Shown here: positions 1-9,900 of the stretch, one piece after another | Layout: each line of letters begins with the position of its first letter | Position numbering within the stretch: position 1 is the stretch's first letter | DNA from: Gammaproteobacteria bacterium | Lineage (GTDB): Bacteria; Pseudomonadota; Gammaproteobacteria; Steroidobacterales; Steroidobacteraceae | Length of the DNA: 46,874 bases | Assembly (NCBI GenBank): GCA_025350055.1 | Contig: JANXYK010000034.1 | Coordinates: 1-46,874, forward strand | Direction of reading: 5' to 3' | Made by a program: the position numbers and the translations under genes | The notes under the pieces: model-generated | The model's database searches: none | Told to the model about the DNA's origin: nothing | The model's input: only the letters and a program-made list of their open reading frames with translations

Positions 1-20
1 CTCCGCGGTTGCTCGCGGAG
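1..20. terminator. Hairpin at window edge, possible terminator of the minus-strand ABC operon
   Basis: CTCCGCG at 1-7 pairs perfectly with CGCGGAG at 14-20 around a 6-base loop. It lies 48 bases beyond the permease stop codon on the minus strand. Any T-tract would fall outside the window, so termination cannot be judged. The remaining bases, 21-67, hold a second palindrome (ACCCGCGCGGGT) and no gene that I can support. Confidence 0.3.
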
Positions 21-67
21 CCGCCGGACCCCGCATCAACGCGCGCCCGACTGAACCCGCGCGGGTC

Positions 68-898
68 TTATTCTCTTATGCCCACACCCTTGTTCATCAA
101 CGTGAGCGCCAGCGCAAACAACCCTACGACAAGCGCGATCATGATGGCAAACGCCTGTGGCACGCTCACATCACTGGTTCCCAGAAACCCGTAACGAAAG
201 GCATTGACCATGTGCAGTATCGGATTCGCATGCGAGAGCGTCTGCGCCCAGAGCGGCAACATCGAGATTGAATAGAACACGCCGCCGAAATAGGTGAGCG
301 GAGTGAGCACGAAGGTCGGGATCCAGTTCACCTGGTCGAAGTTCTTGGCGAACACGGCATTGATGAAACCGCCGAGCGAAAAGATCAGCGAGGTGAGCAC
401 CACGGCCAGCACGATCAGCAGCAGGTGATGCACGTGCAGGCGCGCGAATATCAGCGAGACCACAGTGACCACGCTGCCGACCATCATGCCACGCATCAGG
501 CCGCCGGCGGCATAGCCGCTGACGATGATCCAGTTGGGTTGCGGCGAGACCAGCAACTCTTCGATGTGCTTGCCGAACTTGGCGCCGAAGAACGAAGCCA
601 CCACGTTGCCGTAGGAATTGGTGATCACCGACATCATGATCAGGCCCGGCGCGATGTACTGCATGTAGTCGTAGCCGCCGAGCTGCCCGACACGGCGGCC
701 GATCAGGCTGCCGAAAATCACGAAATACAGCATCGCGGTGACGGCCGAGGGCAGCAGCGTCTGGCCCCAGATGCGCATGATGCGGCCGTACTCGCGAATC
801 AGGATGGTGCTGAATCCGATCCAGCGGATCGCGTTCAGCGAGCGCGCGCTCGCGGCGGGCGCTCCGGCCGGTGCAGAGTTGGGCATGGGCGCGCTCAT
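68..898 (-). CDS. ABC-2 type transporter permease (YadH-like)
   Basis: Inner-membrane permease of an ABC exporter, 276 residues, the usual length for ABC-2 permeases of the YadH/NodJ type. After a short polar Ala/Pro-rich N-terminus, about six hydrophobic segments follow, with the family-like stretch YFGGVFYSISMLP near residue 205 and a C-terminal membrane segment. The ATG overlaps the stop codon of the ATPase gene (895-1815) by four bases (ATGA), so the two are translationally coupled and form one transporter. The E. coli YadGH substrate is unsettled, and this sequence does not reveal the cargo. Family assignment is firm; function beyond export is not. Confidence 0.9.
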   Translation of the reverse strand: MSAPMPNSAPAGAPAASARSLNAIRWIGFSTILIREYGRIMRIWGQTLLPSAVTAMLYFVIFGSLIGRRVGQLGGYDYMQYIAPGLIMMSVITNSYGNVVASFFGAKFGKHIEELLVSPQPNWIIVSGYAAGGLMRGMMVGSVVTVVSLIFARLHVHHLLLIVLAVVLTSLIFSLGGFINAVFAKNFDQVNWIPTFVLTPLTYFGGVFYSISMLPLWAQTLSHANPILHMVNAFRYGFLGTSDVSVPQAFAIMIALVVGLFALALTLMNKGVGIRE

Positions 899-1815
899 GT
901 AGCGCTCCGGTTCTCGACCAGGCGCATGAACACCTCTTCGAGACGGTTGACCTTGTTGCGCATCGATACCACTTCAATGCCAAGTGGCGAGAGCTGCGCG
1001 AACAGCTCGTTGAGGCTCTGGTCCTTGGAGACTTCGGCCTCGAAAGTAGTGTCATCGACGCGCGTCAACGTGAAGCCACGCACCTGCGGCACGCTGGCCA
1101 GCGACGAGCGCACGTTCAGCACGAAGGTTTCATCGTGCAGGCGGCGCAAGAGGTTCCCCATCTGGTCGCGCTCGATGATCTGGCCCTTGTCGATGATGGC
1201 GATGTTGCGGCACAGGCTCTCGGCTTCCTCGAGATAGTGCGTGGTCAGGATGATGGTGGTGCCGCTGGCATTGATGGCCTGCAGGAACTCCCACATCGAG
1301 CGGCGATTCTCGATGTCGACGCCAGCAGTGGGCTCATCGAGCACCAGCAGCCGCGGCTCGTGCATCAGCGCGCGCGCGATCATCAGGCGGCGCTTCATGC
1401 CGCCGGAGAGCGCGCGCGCCTGGCCGTTGCGCTTGTCCCAGATCTGCAGCTGGCGCAGGTATTTCTCGGCGCGCTGCTGCGCCAGCGGGCGCGGAATGCC
1501 GTAAAAACCGGCCTGGTTCACCACGATCGTAAGTGGCGTCTCGAACATGTTGAAATTGAGCTCCTGCGGCACCACGCCGATGCAGGACTTGGCGCGCTCC
1601 AGATCGCGATCGAGATCGTAGTCGAAGACCTGCGCGCTGCCGCCGCTCTTATTGACGAGCGAGGTGATGATGCCAATCAGCGTGGTTTTGCCCGCGCCGT
1701 TGGGGCCGAGCAGGGCGAAGAAATCGCCCTGCTCGACATCCAGGTCTATGCCCCGCAGGGCCTGTACACCATTGCCGTAAACCTTGGTGAGACCCCGTAC
1801 TGACAGTGCTGGCAT
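895..1815 (-). CDS. ABC transporter ATP-binding protein (YadG-like)
   Basis: Cytoplasmic ATPase that powers the adjacent ABC-2 permease. Residues 37-45 are the Walker A motif GPNGAGKTT, a Q-loop (VPQELN) lies near 82-87, the ABC signature LSGGM is at 136-140, and Walker B with the catalytic glutamate (LLVLDEPT) is at about 156-163. An H-loop (TTHYLEEAE) follows. At 306 residues it has the C-terminal extension typical of the YadG/CcmA drug- and polysaccharide-export ATPases. The start ATG at 1815 sits directly before the conserved strand LSVRGLTKVYG. It lies 15 bases after the CsgG-like/SH3 gene and probably belongs to the same transcript. Confidence 0.93.
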   Translation of the reverse strand: MPALSVRGLTKVYGNGVQALRGIDLDVEQGDFFALLGPNGAGKTTLIGIITSLVNKSGGSAQVFDYDLDRDLERAKSCIGVVPQELNFNMFETPLTIVVNQAGFYGIPRPLAQQRAEKYLRQLQIWDKRNGQARALSGGMKRRLMIARALMHEPRLLVLDEPTAGVDIENRRSMWEFLQAINASGTTIILTTHYLEEAESLCRNIAIIDKGQIIERDQMGNLLRRLHDETFVLNVRSSLASVPQVRGFTLTRVDDTTFEAEVSKDQSLNELFAQLSPLGIEVVSMRNKVNRLEEVFMRLVENRSAT

Positions 1816-1829
1816 GCGTTGCGCGGCGT

Positions 1830-2762
1830 TCAGCGGGCGAGCTGGAACAGGCTCGAGGGCACCCAGCCTTCGTTGCCGAGCTCGTCAGTGACCTTCCACC
1901 AAATGCCTTCCTTCTCGCCGGTGGGATACATGGTCATGCCGACATCGAGATCGCGCACTACGGTGGACTTGAGATTGGGCTTCTCATAGAGCTTGCCGGG
2001 CTTGGCCATCGACACCGACTGCGCGGCGTTGTCGGCCTTGGCATCGGGCTGGATCTTCTTCACATCGTCGACCAGCTTGGCGAAGGCCTGCAGATAGGCC
2101 ATCGTGACCACCTGGCCGATCTCGGTGTTGGCGTAGCTGCTGGCGCCGCCCGCGGCGAAGCCACCGAAGAAGCCCAGGCCACCACCGGCACCCCAGCCGA
2201 GGTCGGTCTTCTTCGCGTGACCCTGCTGCAGCGAAATCTGTTCGGTGGAGCGCACATCGGTGAGCGTGAGCACCACATCGGCCGTCTTGCTCTTGAGACT
2301 GATGCCACCGAGCACCGCGCCGGCGAGGCCCGGCACGAAGCCGCCGAGGATGCCGCCGAAGCGCTTGCCGCCCGAGTTGCCATTCTGGTTGACGATGTCG
2401 GGCACCAGCACGTAGTCGGCCGCCTTCATCTGGCCCTTGCCGATGTTGGAGCCGCCGCGCATCTCGCCCGACCCCGCCAGCGCGCGCTCGGCCTGCGCAG
2501 CGGCCAGGCCCTTGCCGCGATCGACCAGCGTGAAGCACTTGGACTGCGACACGAACACCTTGATCAGTGCCTCTGGGGATTCGAGGTTGAGGCCTGTCCA
2601 CCAGCGGTTCTCGGGTTCGGTGACCGCAAGGGTGCCTATTTTCTTGTCGCAGGTTGGGATCACCGGCTCTTTGGTGTCTTTTTCACCGGCCCGCACGCTA
2701 CCCGCCAGAGCGACGCTGCCGAACGCCGCCGCCATCCAGAATTTAGTACCGTTGCGCAACAT
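1830..2762 (-). CDS. Secreted CsgG-like protein with C-terminal SH3 domain
   Basis: Predicted exported protein of 310 residues. The ATG at 2762 is preferred over the longer reading frame because it begins a clear signal peptide (MLRNGTKFWMAAAFGSVALA) with a likely cleavage site after VRA. Residues of about 40-240 resemble the CsgG/HfaB fold: a VTEPENRWW strand, a CFTLVDRGKGLAAAQAE segment typical of the family's VVDR motif, a GKGQMKAADYVLVPDIV strand, and a glycine-rich stretch. The last 60 residues (KPGKLYEKPN to NEGWVPSSLF) are a bacterial SH3 domain, which usually binds cell wall. It lies upstream of the ABC pair on the same strand. CsgG relatives form outer-membrane channels, but no lipobox is visible here, so an accessory role is as likely. 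Confidence 0.65.
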   Translation of the reverse strand: MLRNGTKFWMAAAFGSVALAGSVRAGEKDTKEPVIPTCDKKIGTLAVTEPENRWWTGLNLESPEALIKVFVSQSKCFTLVDRGKGLAAAQAERALAGSGEMRGGSNIGKGQMKAADYVLVPDIVNQNGNSGGKRFGGILGGFVPGLAGAVLGGISLKSKTADVVLTLTDVRSTEQISLQQGHAKKTDLGWGAGGGLGFFGGFAAGGASSYANTEIGQVVTMAYLQAFAKLVDDVKKIQPDAKADNAAQSVSMAKPGKLYEKPNLKSTVVRDLDVGMTMYPTGEKEGIWWKVTDELGNEGWVPSSLFQLAR

Positions 2763-2853
2763 GAATTGACTCCCGCAGCTTGAGGCCAGTGGCACCTGGT
2801 GCCAGACGGGCAGGATATTAACGCAGCCTGAGCCCGAGCGTGACTGGAGCAGA

Positions 2854-3492
2854 TCACCCACGTACGGCCGCATTCAGGGCTTCAGCCGCCAGTTTCTGCA
2901 GGCCCCAGCGCTGCAGTCGCTCAAGATCCCGGGTTTTCTCGCTGGCCGCCGCCCCCATCAGCGCGTGCCAGAGTTCGGGGCGGTCTTCCCAGCGCGGGCG
3001 CACGAAGGCCGGCCGCTGCTCGGCGAACCACTCGAGATCGGCCAGCCGGCAGCCCGCCAACAGCTGCGCGCACTCGGCGTTCATGCCCAGCGCCAGGCGA
3101 GCCGTGAGCCGGTTGGCGCGCGCCAGGTGCCAGGCCAGCAGCAATACCCGCCGGATCAGCGGCGTGGGCATGGGCCGCTGGCCCTTGGCGCTCTCGCGCG
3201 GCAGCTGCGCATCGTTGACCGAAGCGCGCGGCAACGCGGCCCACAGTTCGGGCCGCGCAAAACCCGCATCGAGCAGCAGATAGGGACAATGCGCCAGGCG
3301 TGCCCGTGCGGGCGCGCCCAGTGCCTCCCAGCGCCAGCGCAGCGCGCCGGCCACCGCACCGCCGGCATGGCCGGGAGCGCAGGCGCCGGTGAGCAGCTCG
3401 ACCACTTCTTCGTTGATCTCGGCCAGCGGCTCGAGCATGGAACTATCCCAGCCGCCGACCAGCGGGTGGCCGGCAAATTGTGGCTCGCTCAT
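2854..3492 (-). CDS. Conserved-looking hypothetical protein
   Basis: A 212-residue protein that I do not recognise. It is mostly alpha-helical, rich in Ala, Leu, Arg and Trp, with no signal peptide or membrane segment. Translation is well supported: an AGGAGG Shine-Dalgarno sequence stands six bases before the ATG at 3492. It contains tryptophan-rich helices (RWRWEAL, LADLEWFAEQRP, WEDRPELW) and two cysteine-containing segments with no obvious metal-binding spacing. It is transcribed away from the FlhC-like gene at 3625, with a shared 132-base divergent promoter region, so the two may be co-regulated. No function is proposed. Confidence 0.6.
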   Translation of the reverse strand: MSEPQFAGHPLVGGWDSSMLEPLAEINEEVVELLTGACAPGHAGGAVAGALRWRWEALGAPARARLAHCPYLLLDAGFARPELWAALPRASVNDAQLPRESAKGQRPMPTPLIRRVLLLAWHLARANRLTARLALGMNAECAQLLAGCRLADLEWFAEQRPAFVRPRWEDRPELWHALMGAAASEKTRDLERLQRWGLQKLAAEALNAAVRG

Positions 3493-3624
3493 GCATTCCT
3501 CCTGATTTGCGCGTCATATTGCTGGCCGGAAGGACTGGAAAGCCAGCATCAAATTTGGGATATTTTGCACAAATCTACAACGGTGCCGCAAAGCAGGCAA
3601 TCCAGGTACCCGCAGGGAGCACAC

Positions 3625-4197
3625 ATGCGCATCTCCGACGACCGCTACTCACGCGACCGGCTGCGGCTGGACATCGCAATCCAGTTCATCCGCCATGAGG
3701 CGCGCACGCACACGATCCGCCAGTGGACCGGGCTCACCGACGATCGCATCCGCAAGCTCTATCGCTCCTATCTGCACGGCGGCGGCCTGCACGTGACGCG
3801 TCATCGCGGCAAGTCACCGCAGCAGGCCGGTTACTTCCTGCGCACCGTGCGCCTGCGGCAGGAAGCGGCGGTACTGGCCTCGATCGGTTGCCTGCTCGGC
3901 GTGCTGCACTATTCGCGCGGCACGCCGGCGCGGCTCTCGCCGGGCATCGGGCGGGCCGCTTCCGTATGCCAGGCCTACGACACCTACTGTGCGCTGGTGG
4001 CCGAACCGGCCATCACCATGGAGCACGCCGTGCTGCTGCTGGTCACCCTGAGCCACGGGGTCGAACTTGCATTGCAGGGCTGCCGCGAATGCGGTGCGCT
4101 GCTGGTCGCCGATCCCCTGGCCCTGCATCCGGCCCGCTGCGTGGTCTGTTCCCCGGAAGGCCCGCGAGCCTCGAAGCGCCTCACCTGCAACCACTGA
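3625..4197 (+). CDS. FlhC-like transcriptional regulator without an FlhD partner
   Basis: A 190-residue protein resembling the flagellar master-regulator subunit FlhC. The N-terminal helix pattern (RLDIAIQFIRHEARTHTI, then TGLTDDRIRKLYRSY) matches the FlhC region ending in LSRGRLIKLYKEL. The C-terminus carries four cysteines in two pairs (CRECGALL, then CVVC) as in the FlhC zinc site, followed by a basic tail. The ATG at 3625 is chosen because AGGGAG precedes it; the longer upstream reading frame overlaps the promoter region. FlhC normally works as FlhD4C2, but no flhD or flagellar gene is in this window, so the target genes are unknown. Homology is by motif and helix pattern only. Confidence 0.6.
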   Translation: MRISDDRYSRDRLRLDIAIQFIRHEARTHTIRQWTGLTDDRIRKLYRSYLHGGGLHVTRHRGKSPQQAGYFLRTVRLRQEAAVLASIGCLLGVLHYSRGTPARLSPGIGRAASVCQAYDTYCALVAEPAITMEHAVLLLVTLSHGVELALQGCRECGALLVADPLALHPARCVVCSPEGPRASKRLTCNH

Positions 4198-4243
4198 TGC
4201 CGCGGCCCTAGCTGCTAAGATCGGCTACCTTCCGGGCGGGCCG

Positions 4244-5164
4244 ATGACAGCACCAGCAAGCGACAATCCCTTCTCAGGCGCGGGTCTCGACCGCCGCTCG
4301 GCCGCGCGCGCCGAGAGCAGCTGGCTGCCCGCCGCACTGGCCGATCGCGCCACACGCTTCGTGCTCTCGAGCGGCACCCGGCACCTGATCGAGCGCACAC
4401 CCGAGCCGCGCATTGCCTTCCTCGAGGGCAACCATCCGCTGATCGCCGAACTCGATCCCGCGCGGCTGGTATTGCTGGGCTGGTACCAGGGTGCACGCTG
4501 CGTGCTGATCGACGCGCCGGAAAGCGGCTTCGAACTGCCGCCCGGCACCGCGCTGGAGGAATTGAGGGCATTGCTCGGCCTGCTGCCAGAGGACCACGCT
4601 TCGATCCTGGCCTGCGCGCGCGCATTGCTGGTCTGGCGCACGCGGCACCAGCACTGCGGTGCCTGCGGCGCGCCGACCACGCCGCGCAGCGCCGGCCACA
4701 GCCTCAGCTGCACCAGCACCGAATGCGGCGCGGAATTCTTCCCGCGCATCGATCCGGCGATCATCGTGATCGTCACCGATGCCGACCAGGTGCTGCTCGG
4801 CCGCCAGGCCAGCTGGCCCAAGGGGCGCTACTCGGCGCTGGCCGGTTTCGTGGAACCGGGCGAAACACTGGAAGACGCAGTGCTGCGCGAAGTGCATGAG
4901 GAAACCGGCGTGCATGCCAGCGCGCCGCGTTACTTTGCTTCGCAGTCCTGGCCATTTCCCTCATCTTTGATGCTGGGCTTCCATGCCACTGCCCAGGTCG
5001 GGCCGCTCGAACTCGATGGCGAGCTGGAGGCGGCGCAGTGGTTCACGACGCGGGATATCGCCGACACTGCAGCCCTGCTGCTGCCGCCGCGCCATACGAT
5101 CGCGCGCCGCCTGATCGAGTCCTGGTACCTCAATGCCAGCGGCTCGCCGCTCGTGGTGAGCTGA
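4244..5164 (+). CDS. nudC: NADH pyrophosphatase / NAD-capped RNA hydrolase NudC
   Basis: Nudix hydrolase that splits NAD(H) to NMN(H) and AMP and, in E. coli, removes NAD caps from RNA. Domains over 306 residues: an N-terminal NUDIX-like domain to about 125, a four-cysteine zinc ribbon (C138, C141, C156, C161), the linker FFPRIDPAIIV, and the catalytic Nudix domain. The Nudix box runs from G201 to about V223 with the REVHEETG core. The subfamily-specific motif SQSWPFPSS follows at 233-241 (family consensus SQPWPFPxS). The ATG at 4244 gives a normal-length protein; the longer open frame upstream overlaps the flhC-like gene and is not needed. Confidence 0.93.
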   Translation: MTAPASDNPFSGAGLDRRSAARAESSWLPAALADRATRFVLSSGTRHLIERTPEPRIAFLEGNHPLIAELDPARLVLLGWYQGARCVLIDAPESGFELPPGTALEELRALLGLLPEDHASILACARALLVWRTRHQHCGACGAPTTPRSAGHSLSCTSTECGAEFFPRIDPAIIVIVTDADQVLLGRQASWPKGRYSALAGFVEPGETLEDAVLREVHEETGVHASAPRYFASQSWPFPSSLMLGFHATAQVGPLELDGELEAAQWFTTRDIADTAALLLPPRHTIARRLIESWYLNASGSPLVVS

Positions 5165-5224
5165 TCGTGTCCGGCAAGCGTGCACGGGAACCCCGGGTGC
5201 GGGCCTGACTCCGATCAATAGATC

Positions 5225-6997
5225 ATGAGGCGTTTTTTCATACTGCCGGGTGCACTGTTGCTGCTGTGGATCGCGCCCGCGGCGCAGGCGGCGATCCGCA
5301 TCGAGATCAACGGCGTCGATGCCGAGTTGCGCAAGAACGTACAGGCGCTGCTGAGCCTCGAGCATTACAAGGAGCGAGAGCGGCTCGAGCCCGATGCCGT
5401 TCAACGCCTCTATCGGCGCGTGCCGATCGAAGTGCGCGACGCGCTGCGTCCCTACGGTTACTACGAGCCGAAAGTCGACAGCAGCATCACGCCCGATGAG
5501 CAGCAGCGCAACTGGCGGGTGCAGATCAACATTGATCCGGGCCGGGCGGTGGTGCTCGATTCGGTGAGCGTGGTGGTGCACGGCGCGGGCGCCAGCGATC
5601 CGGCGATCGCGCGCATCGCAGCGGCGCCAGGTCTGCACCAGGGCGAGCGACTGCAGCATGCGGCCTACGACAAACTCAAGACCGACCTGCAGGCGGCAGC
5701 CGACACCTACGGTTACCTGGATGCGCGCCTGCTGCACAGCGAGTTGCGGGTCGATCCGCAGGCGCTCAAGGCCAGTGTGTTCCTCGAGATCGAAACCGGC
5801 GAGCGCTACTACTTCGGCGCCACCACCATCACGCAGAGCGCGATCCGCGAGAAGCAGATCCGCCGCTACCTGCGCTACCACGATGGCGAGGGCTACGATG
5901 CCATCAAGCTGCTGCGCACGCAGTTCGCGCTCGATGACAGCCAGTTCTTCTCCAGCGTCGAGGTGACGCCGGGCACACGCGATCCGGCCACGCACCTGGT
6001 GCCGATCGAGATCCGCGCCACGGGTGCGCGCAACGGCTATTCCTTCGGCGCCGGCTACGGCACCGATACCGGCGCGCGCGGTACCATCAGCTGGCTGAAT
6101 CCGCGCATCAACGATCGCGGCCATCGGCTGCGCGTGCAGTTGCAGGCCTCCGAGACCACGCAGAACCTGAACGCGCGCTACGACGTGCCCTTCGGCGATC
6201 CGGTGCGCGAAAAGTTCTCGATGCAGCTGCTGACGCAGACCCAGGACCTGACCAGCACGCTGCGCACCCGCGAGCTGTCGTTTCGCCCCAGCATCACGCA
6301 GAGCCTGGGCAACTGGCAGCGCGTGCTCACGCTCAGCTTCGCGCACAACGTCACCACCACCAGCGACGGCTTCAGGCCCGAGCAGGTCAACAACCTGGTG
6401 GTGCCGGGCGTCACCTACGCCGCAGTGCCCGAGGGGTATCTGGGTGAAGACCTGTTCTCGCGCAAGCTGTACGCGGAGCTGATCGGCTCGCACCATCTGC
6501 TGGGTGCGAACGCCAATTTCCTGCGCCTCGATCTGCAATCCGAGCGCGTGCTCGACCTGAACCCGCGCTGGCACCTGCTGCTGCGCGGTGAAGTGGGTGC
6601 CAGCGCCGTGGGCGACTTCCAGGAATTGCCCGCGGCCTACCGCTTCTTCGCGGGTGGCGACCGGAGTGTGCGCGGCTTCGCCTTCGATTCACTCTCGCCG
6701 CGCGTGTTCGACAGCGTCTCGCAGATCTACGTAGGCGTTGGCGGCCGGCACCTGCTGACCGGCACGGTCGAACTCGAGCGCGACCTGCCGCATAACCTGG
6801 GCGTGGCGGCGTTCACCGATTTTGGCAATGCCTTCGATCGCCTGGGCGATGCGCTGGCCTACTCGGTGGGCATCGGCTTCCGCTGGCGGCTGCCGGTCGT
6901 TACCGTCGGCATTGATCTGGCCAAGCCCCTGCATGCGCCGGGTTTCCCCGTATTGCCAGGGCCGCGCCTGCACCTGAATATCTCGCCCAAACTATGA
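5225..6997 (+). CDS. tamA: Translocation and assembly module subunit TamA
   Basis: Outer-membrane Omp85-family protein that works with TamB in inserting outer-membrane proteins and, in recent models, moving phospholipid. A signal peptide (residues 1-22, ending AAQA) is followed by three POTRA-type repeats (for example VDAELRKNVQALL and ERYYFGATTIT) and a C-terminal barrel. The barrel contains the diagnostic loop-6 region FFAGGDRSVRGFAF near residue 478 and the closing segment PVLPGPRLHLNIS. The 590-residue length is normal. It starts 60 bases after nudC and overlaps tamB by four bases (ATGA), the usual tamAB arrangement. Confidence 0.93.
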   Translation: MRRFFILPGALLLLWIAPAAQAAIRIEINGVDAELRKNVQALLSLEHYKERERLEPDAVQRLYRRVPIEVRDALRPYGYYEPKVDSSITPDEQQRNWRVQINIDPGRAVVLDSVSVVVHGAGASDPAIARIAAAPGLHQGERLQHAAYDKLKTDLQAAADTYGYLDARLLHSELRVDPQALKASVFLEIETGERYYFGATTITQSAIREKQIRRYLRYHDGEGYDAIKLLRTQFALDDSQFFSSVEVTPGTRDPATHLVPIEIRATGARNGYSFGAGYGTDTGARGTISWLNPRINDRGHRLRVQLQASETTQNLNARYDVPFGDPVREKFSMQLLTQTQDLTSTLRTRELSFRPSITQSLGNWQRVLTLSFAHNVTTTSDGFRPEQVNNLVVPGVTYAAVPEGYLGEDLFSRKLYAELIGSHHLLGANANFLRLDLQSERVLDLNPRWHLLLRGEVGASAVGDFQELPAAYRFFAGGDRSVRGFAFDSLSPRVFDSVSQIYVGVGGRHLLTGTVELERDLPHNLGVAAFTDFGNAFDRLGDALAYSVGIGFRWRLPVVTVGIDLAKPLHAPGFPVLPGPRLHLNISPKL

Positions 6998-9900
6998 TGC
7001 AGCGACTGTTCCACAGCTCCTGGATCGCAGTGCTGGCGCTGGTGCTGCTGGTGAGCTCCCTGGTCTACTACGCCGGCTGGACGGAATCCGGGCTGCAGCA
7101 CATGGCGGCGCTGGCGAGCCGCCGGCTCGGGCCGGTCACGCTGCAGATCACGGGGATACGCGGCACGCTGCACGGCGGCCTGCACGTCGATAGCTTTACG
7201 CTCGATCATCATCGCGTGCACATCAGCGCCACCAACATCGAGGGTCGCGTGGCGCTGCTGCCGCTGCTGTGGCAATCGATCAAGGTGCGCAGCAGCCACA
7301 TCGAGAACGTGCAGGTCAAGGTATTGCCGGTCTCTGCCACTGACAGCTCGCCATGGAAGCCGCATTTCCTGATTGGCCTCCTGACGCTGCAAGCTGACCA
7401 GACGTCGATCGATCACGTGGAGGTCATCTCCCCCAGTGGCCACAGCGCCAGCTTCGAGCAGATCCATGGCAACGTCGGCCTCGATGTCAGCGACATCCAT
7501 ATCTATGACGGCTCGGTGATGTACGCAGGCTTCACTGCGCAGAGCAAGGGTGTGCTGCACGCCGCCAATCCGCTGCAGATGGCCGGCACGATGCGCATCA
7601 CGCTGAGCGCCCCCGGACAGCCCGGCTGGCTGGCGAATGCGCAGCTCGACGGCAACCTGGACAAGGCGAACATCAGCGGCAATGTGCTCAGTCCGCTGAG
7701 CGCCAGTTTCCACGGCGAGGCGCTGGCACTCGGTGGCGACTGGCACTGGCAAGCCGATTCGCAGCTGCAGAGCCTGGACCTGCGCGCCTGGAATGCGGGC
7801 AATGCGCTCGGCGTGATCAGTGGCACGCTGCATGTGCAAGGTGATCGCAATGGCTTTGCCGCGCGCGGCGCACTGACGCCGCCCGGACTGGGCAGCGGAC
7901 CGTTGGGCGTGGATTTTGCCGGCAGCTACGCCGATCACCAGCTCACCGTCGCGCATGTGAGCTTCGCGCACCATGCCTCGGGCGCGCAGCTGAGCGGCGC
8001 CGGCACCATTGGCGTGGTCGCGGGCGGCCCGCGCCTCGATCTGCATGGCCAATGGAGTTCGTTCCGCTGGCCGATGAATGACCCGGCGGCGCCGCTACAC
8101 AGCGGCGCGGGCGAATACACGCTCGCGGGCCTGTGGCCCTACGCGCTGCGCGCCAGCGGACAACTGGGGGTGAAGGAGCTGCCGGTGATGCCATTCGCCG
8201 CGCAAGGGAACCTGCGTCATGACGGCCTGGATATCGCGAGCGCGACGCTGCAGGCCTACGCCGGCCAGGCCGCGCTCCATGGCGCCGTGAACTGGACGCC
8301 GGCAGTGAACTGGTCGATCGCGGGCAACATGACGCACCTGGATGTCGCAGCGCTGCGCCCTGGCATTCCAGGCCATGTGAACTTCGCGCTGCAGGCCAAG
8401 GGCGAAAATCTTGGCGCCGCGGCCACGCTGCAGGCGAAGCTCAGCGACCTCGCCGGTAGCATCCACGGCCAGCGCGCCAGTGGTCATGCCGGCATCGCAT
8501 TCCTGAACGATGAATGGCTGCTGCAGCAGGTGCGATTGCAACTGGGAGCTACGCATATCGATCTGGATGGTTCCATCGGCGAGCACGTCGACCTGCAGTT
8601 CGCCATCGATGCAGCGGATCTGGGCCTGCTGCGCGAAGGTGCGCGCGGCAAGTTGCGCGCCCAAGGCCACTGGCGCAGCGATCCGGTGCAGCCGTTGCTG
8701 CAGGCCACGCTGCACGGCACTGGCATCCAGTGGGACGACTCGGCGCTGCAGCTGCTCGAGGCCAGGATCGATTTTGATCCGCAGGGCAGCGCCCGGGCCG
8801 ACTCCACCATCCAGTTGAGCCAGCTGCACCTGGCGCAGCGGCGCTTCGATACCTTGCGGTTCTCCACCAACGGCACCATGGCCGCGCACCGCTTCGATTT
8901 TTCCGTACGTGCATCCGCATTGACGCTGCAGGCCGGCGGCAGCGCTGCGTTCGCCAATGGTCGCTGGCGCGCGCAGCTCACCGAGGCTGACAGCAACGAT
9001 GGCGGCGACATCCATCTGTCGCTGGCCGAACCCGCAACATTGATGGTGGCACTGTCGGGCGAGGAGTTCAGCCTCGATCACTTCTGCCTGGCGGCCGAGC
9101 AAGCGCGCCTGTGCGCAAACGGCGAGCGGCTGGCGGGCAACAGCCGTGTCAATGTCAGCGCCAGCAACGTGCCGCTGCGCACGCTCACCGCCGGGCTCAC
9201 CACCGACACCGACTTCGAGGGTTCGCTGAGCCTCGAGGGACACGGCGAGTCGCTGGCCAGCAACCCGTGGATCGGCGCCTTCGAGGCCACGCTCGCCAAA
9301 GCCGCGCTGAAGCATCATCTGGTCGGTGGTCGCGTGGAATCCTTCAGCCTCGGCAACGGATCGGTGCGCGCAGTACTGAATGCCGCTGGCCTGAACGCGC
9401 AGGTGGCGCTCGACGCCGGCGCGCAGGGCAGCGTGAACGGCAAGCTCGAGGCGCGCGGCAACGGCGACGATTGGGGCGGCTGGCCGATTGCGGGCGAACT
9501 GCATCTGCAGACGCAGGCACTGGGCTTCATCGATTCCTACGTGGCGCAGGTCGATCGCGTCAGCGGCAATCTCAAGGCCGACCTGACGCTCGGCGGTCGC
9601 CTGGCGGCGCCCACACCCAGTGGTGAACTCAAAGTCAGTGACGGCCAGGTCGATGCCTACAATATCAACCTGGCGCTGCGCGCCGTGAACCTGGATGCGC
9701 GCCTGCACGATTCCACGCTCGAGCTCGATGGCAGCGCCGCGGCTGGCGCCGAAGGCCATGCGCGCGTCAACGGCACGCTCGCCTGGCGCGACCTGCTGCC
9801 CTACGGCCAGCTGCACCTGAGCGGCGAGAACCTGCGCGTGGTCAACATTCCCGAGGCGCGCGTACAGGTATCGCCCGACGTCAACATGAAATTCGCGGGC

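Noticed and set aside
4961-6574. 537-codon open frame antisense to nudC and tamA
   Set aside because: It spans two well-supported genes in the opposite direction and has only compositional character of a shadow frame.
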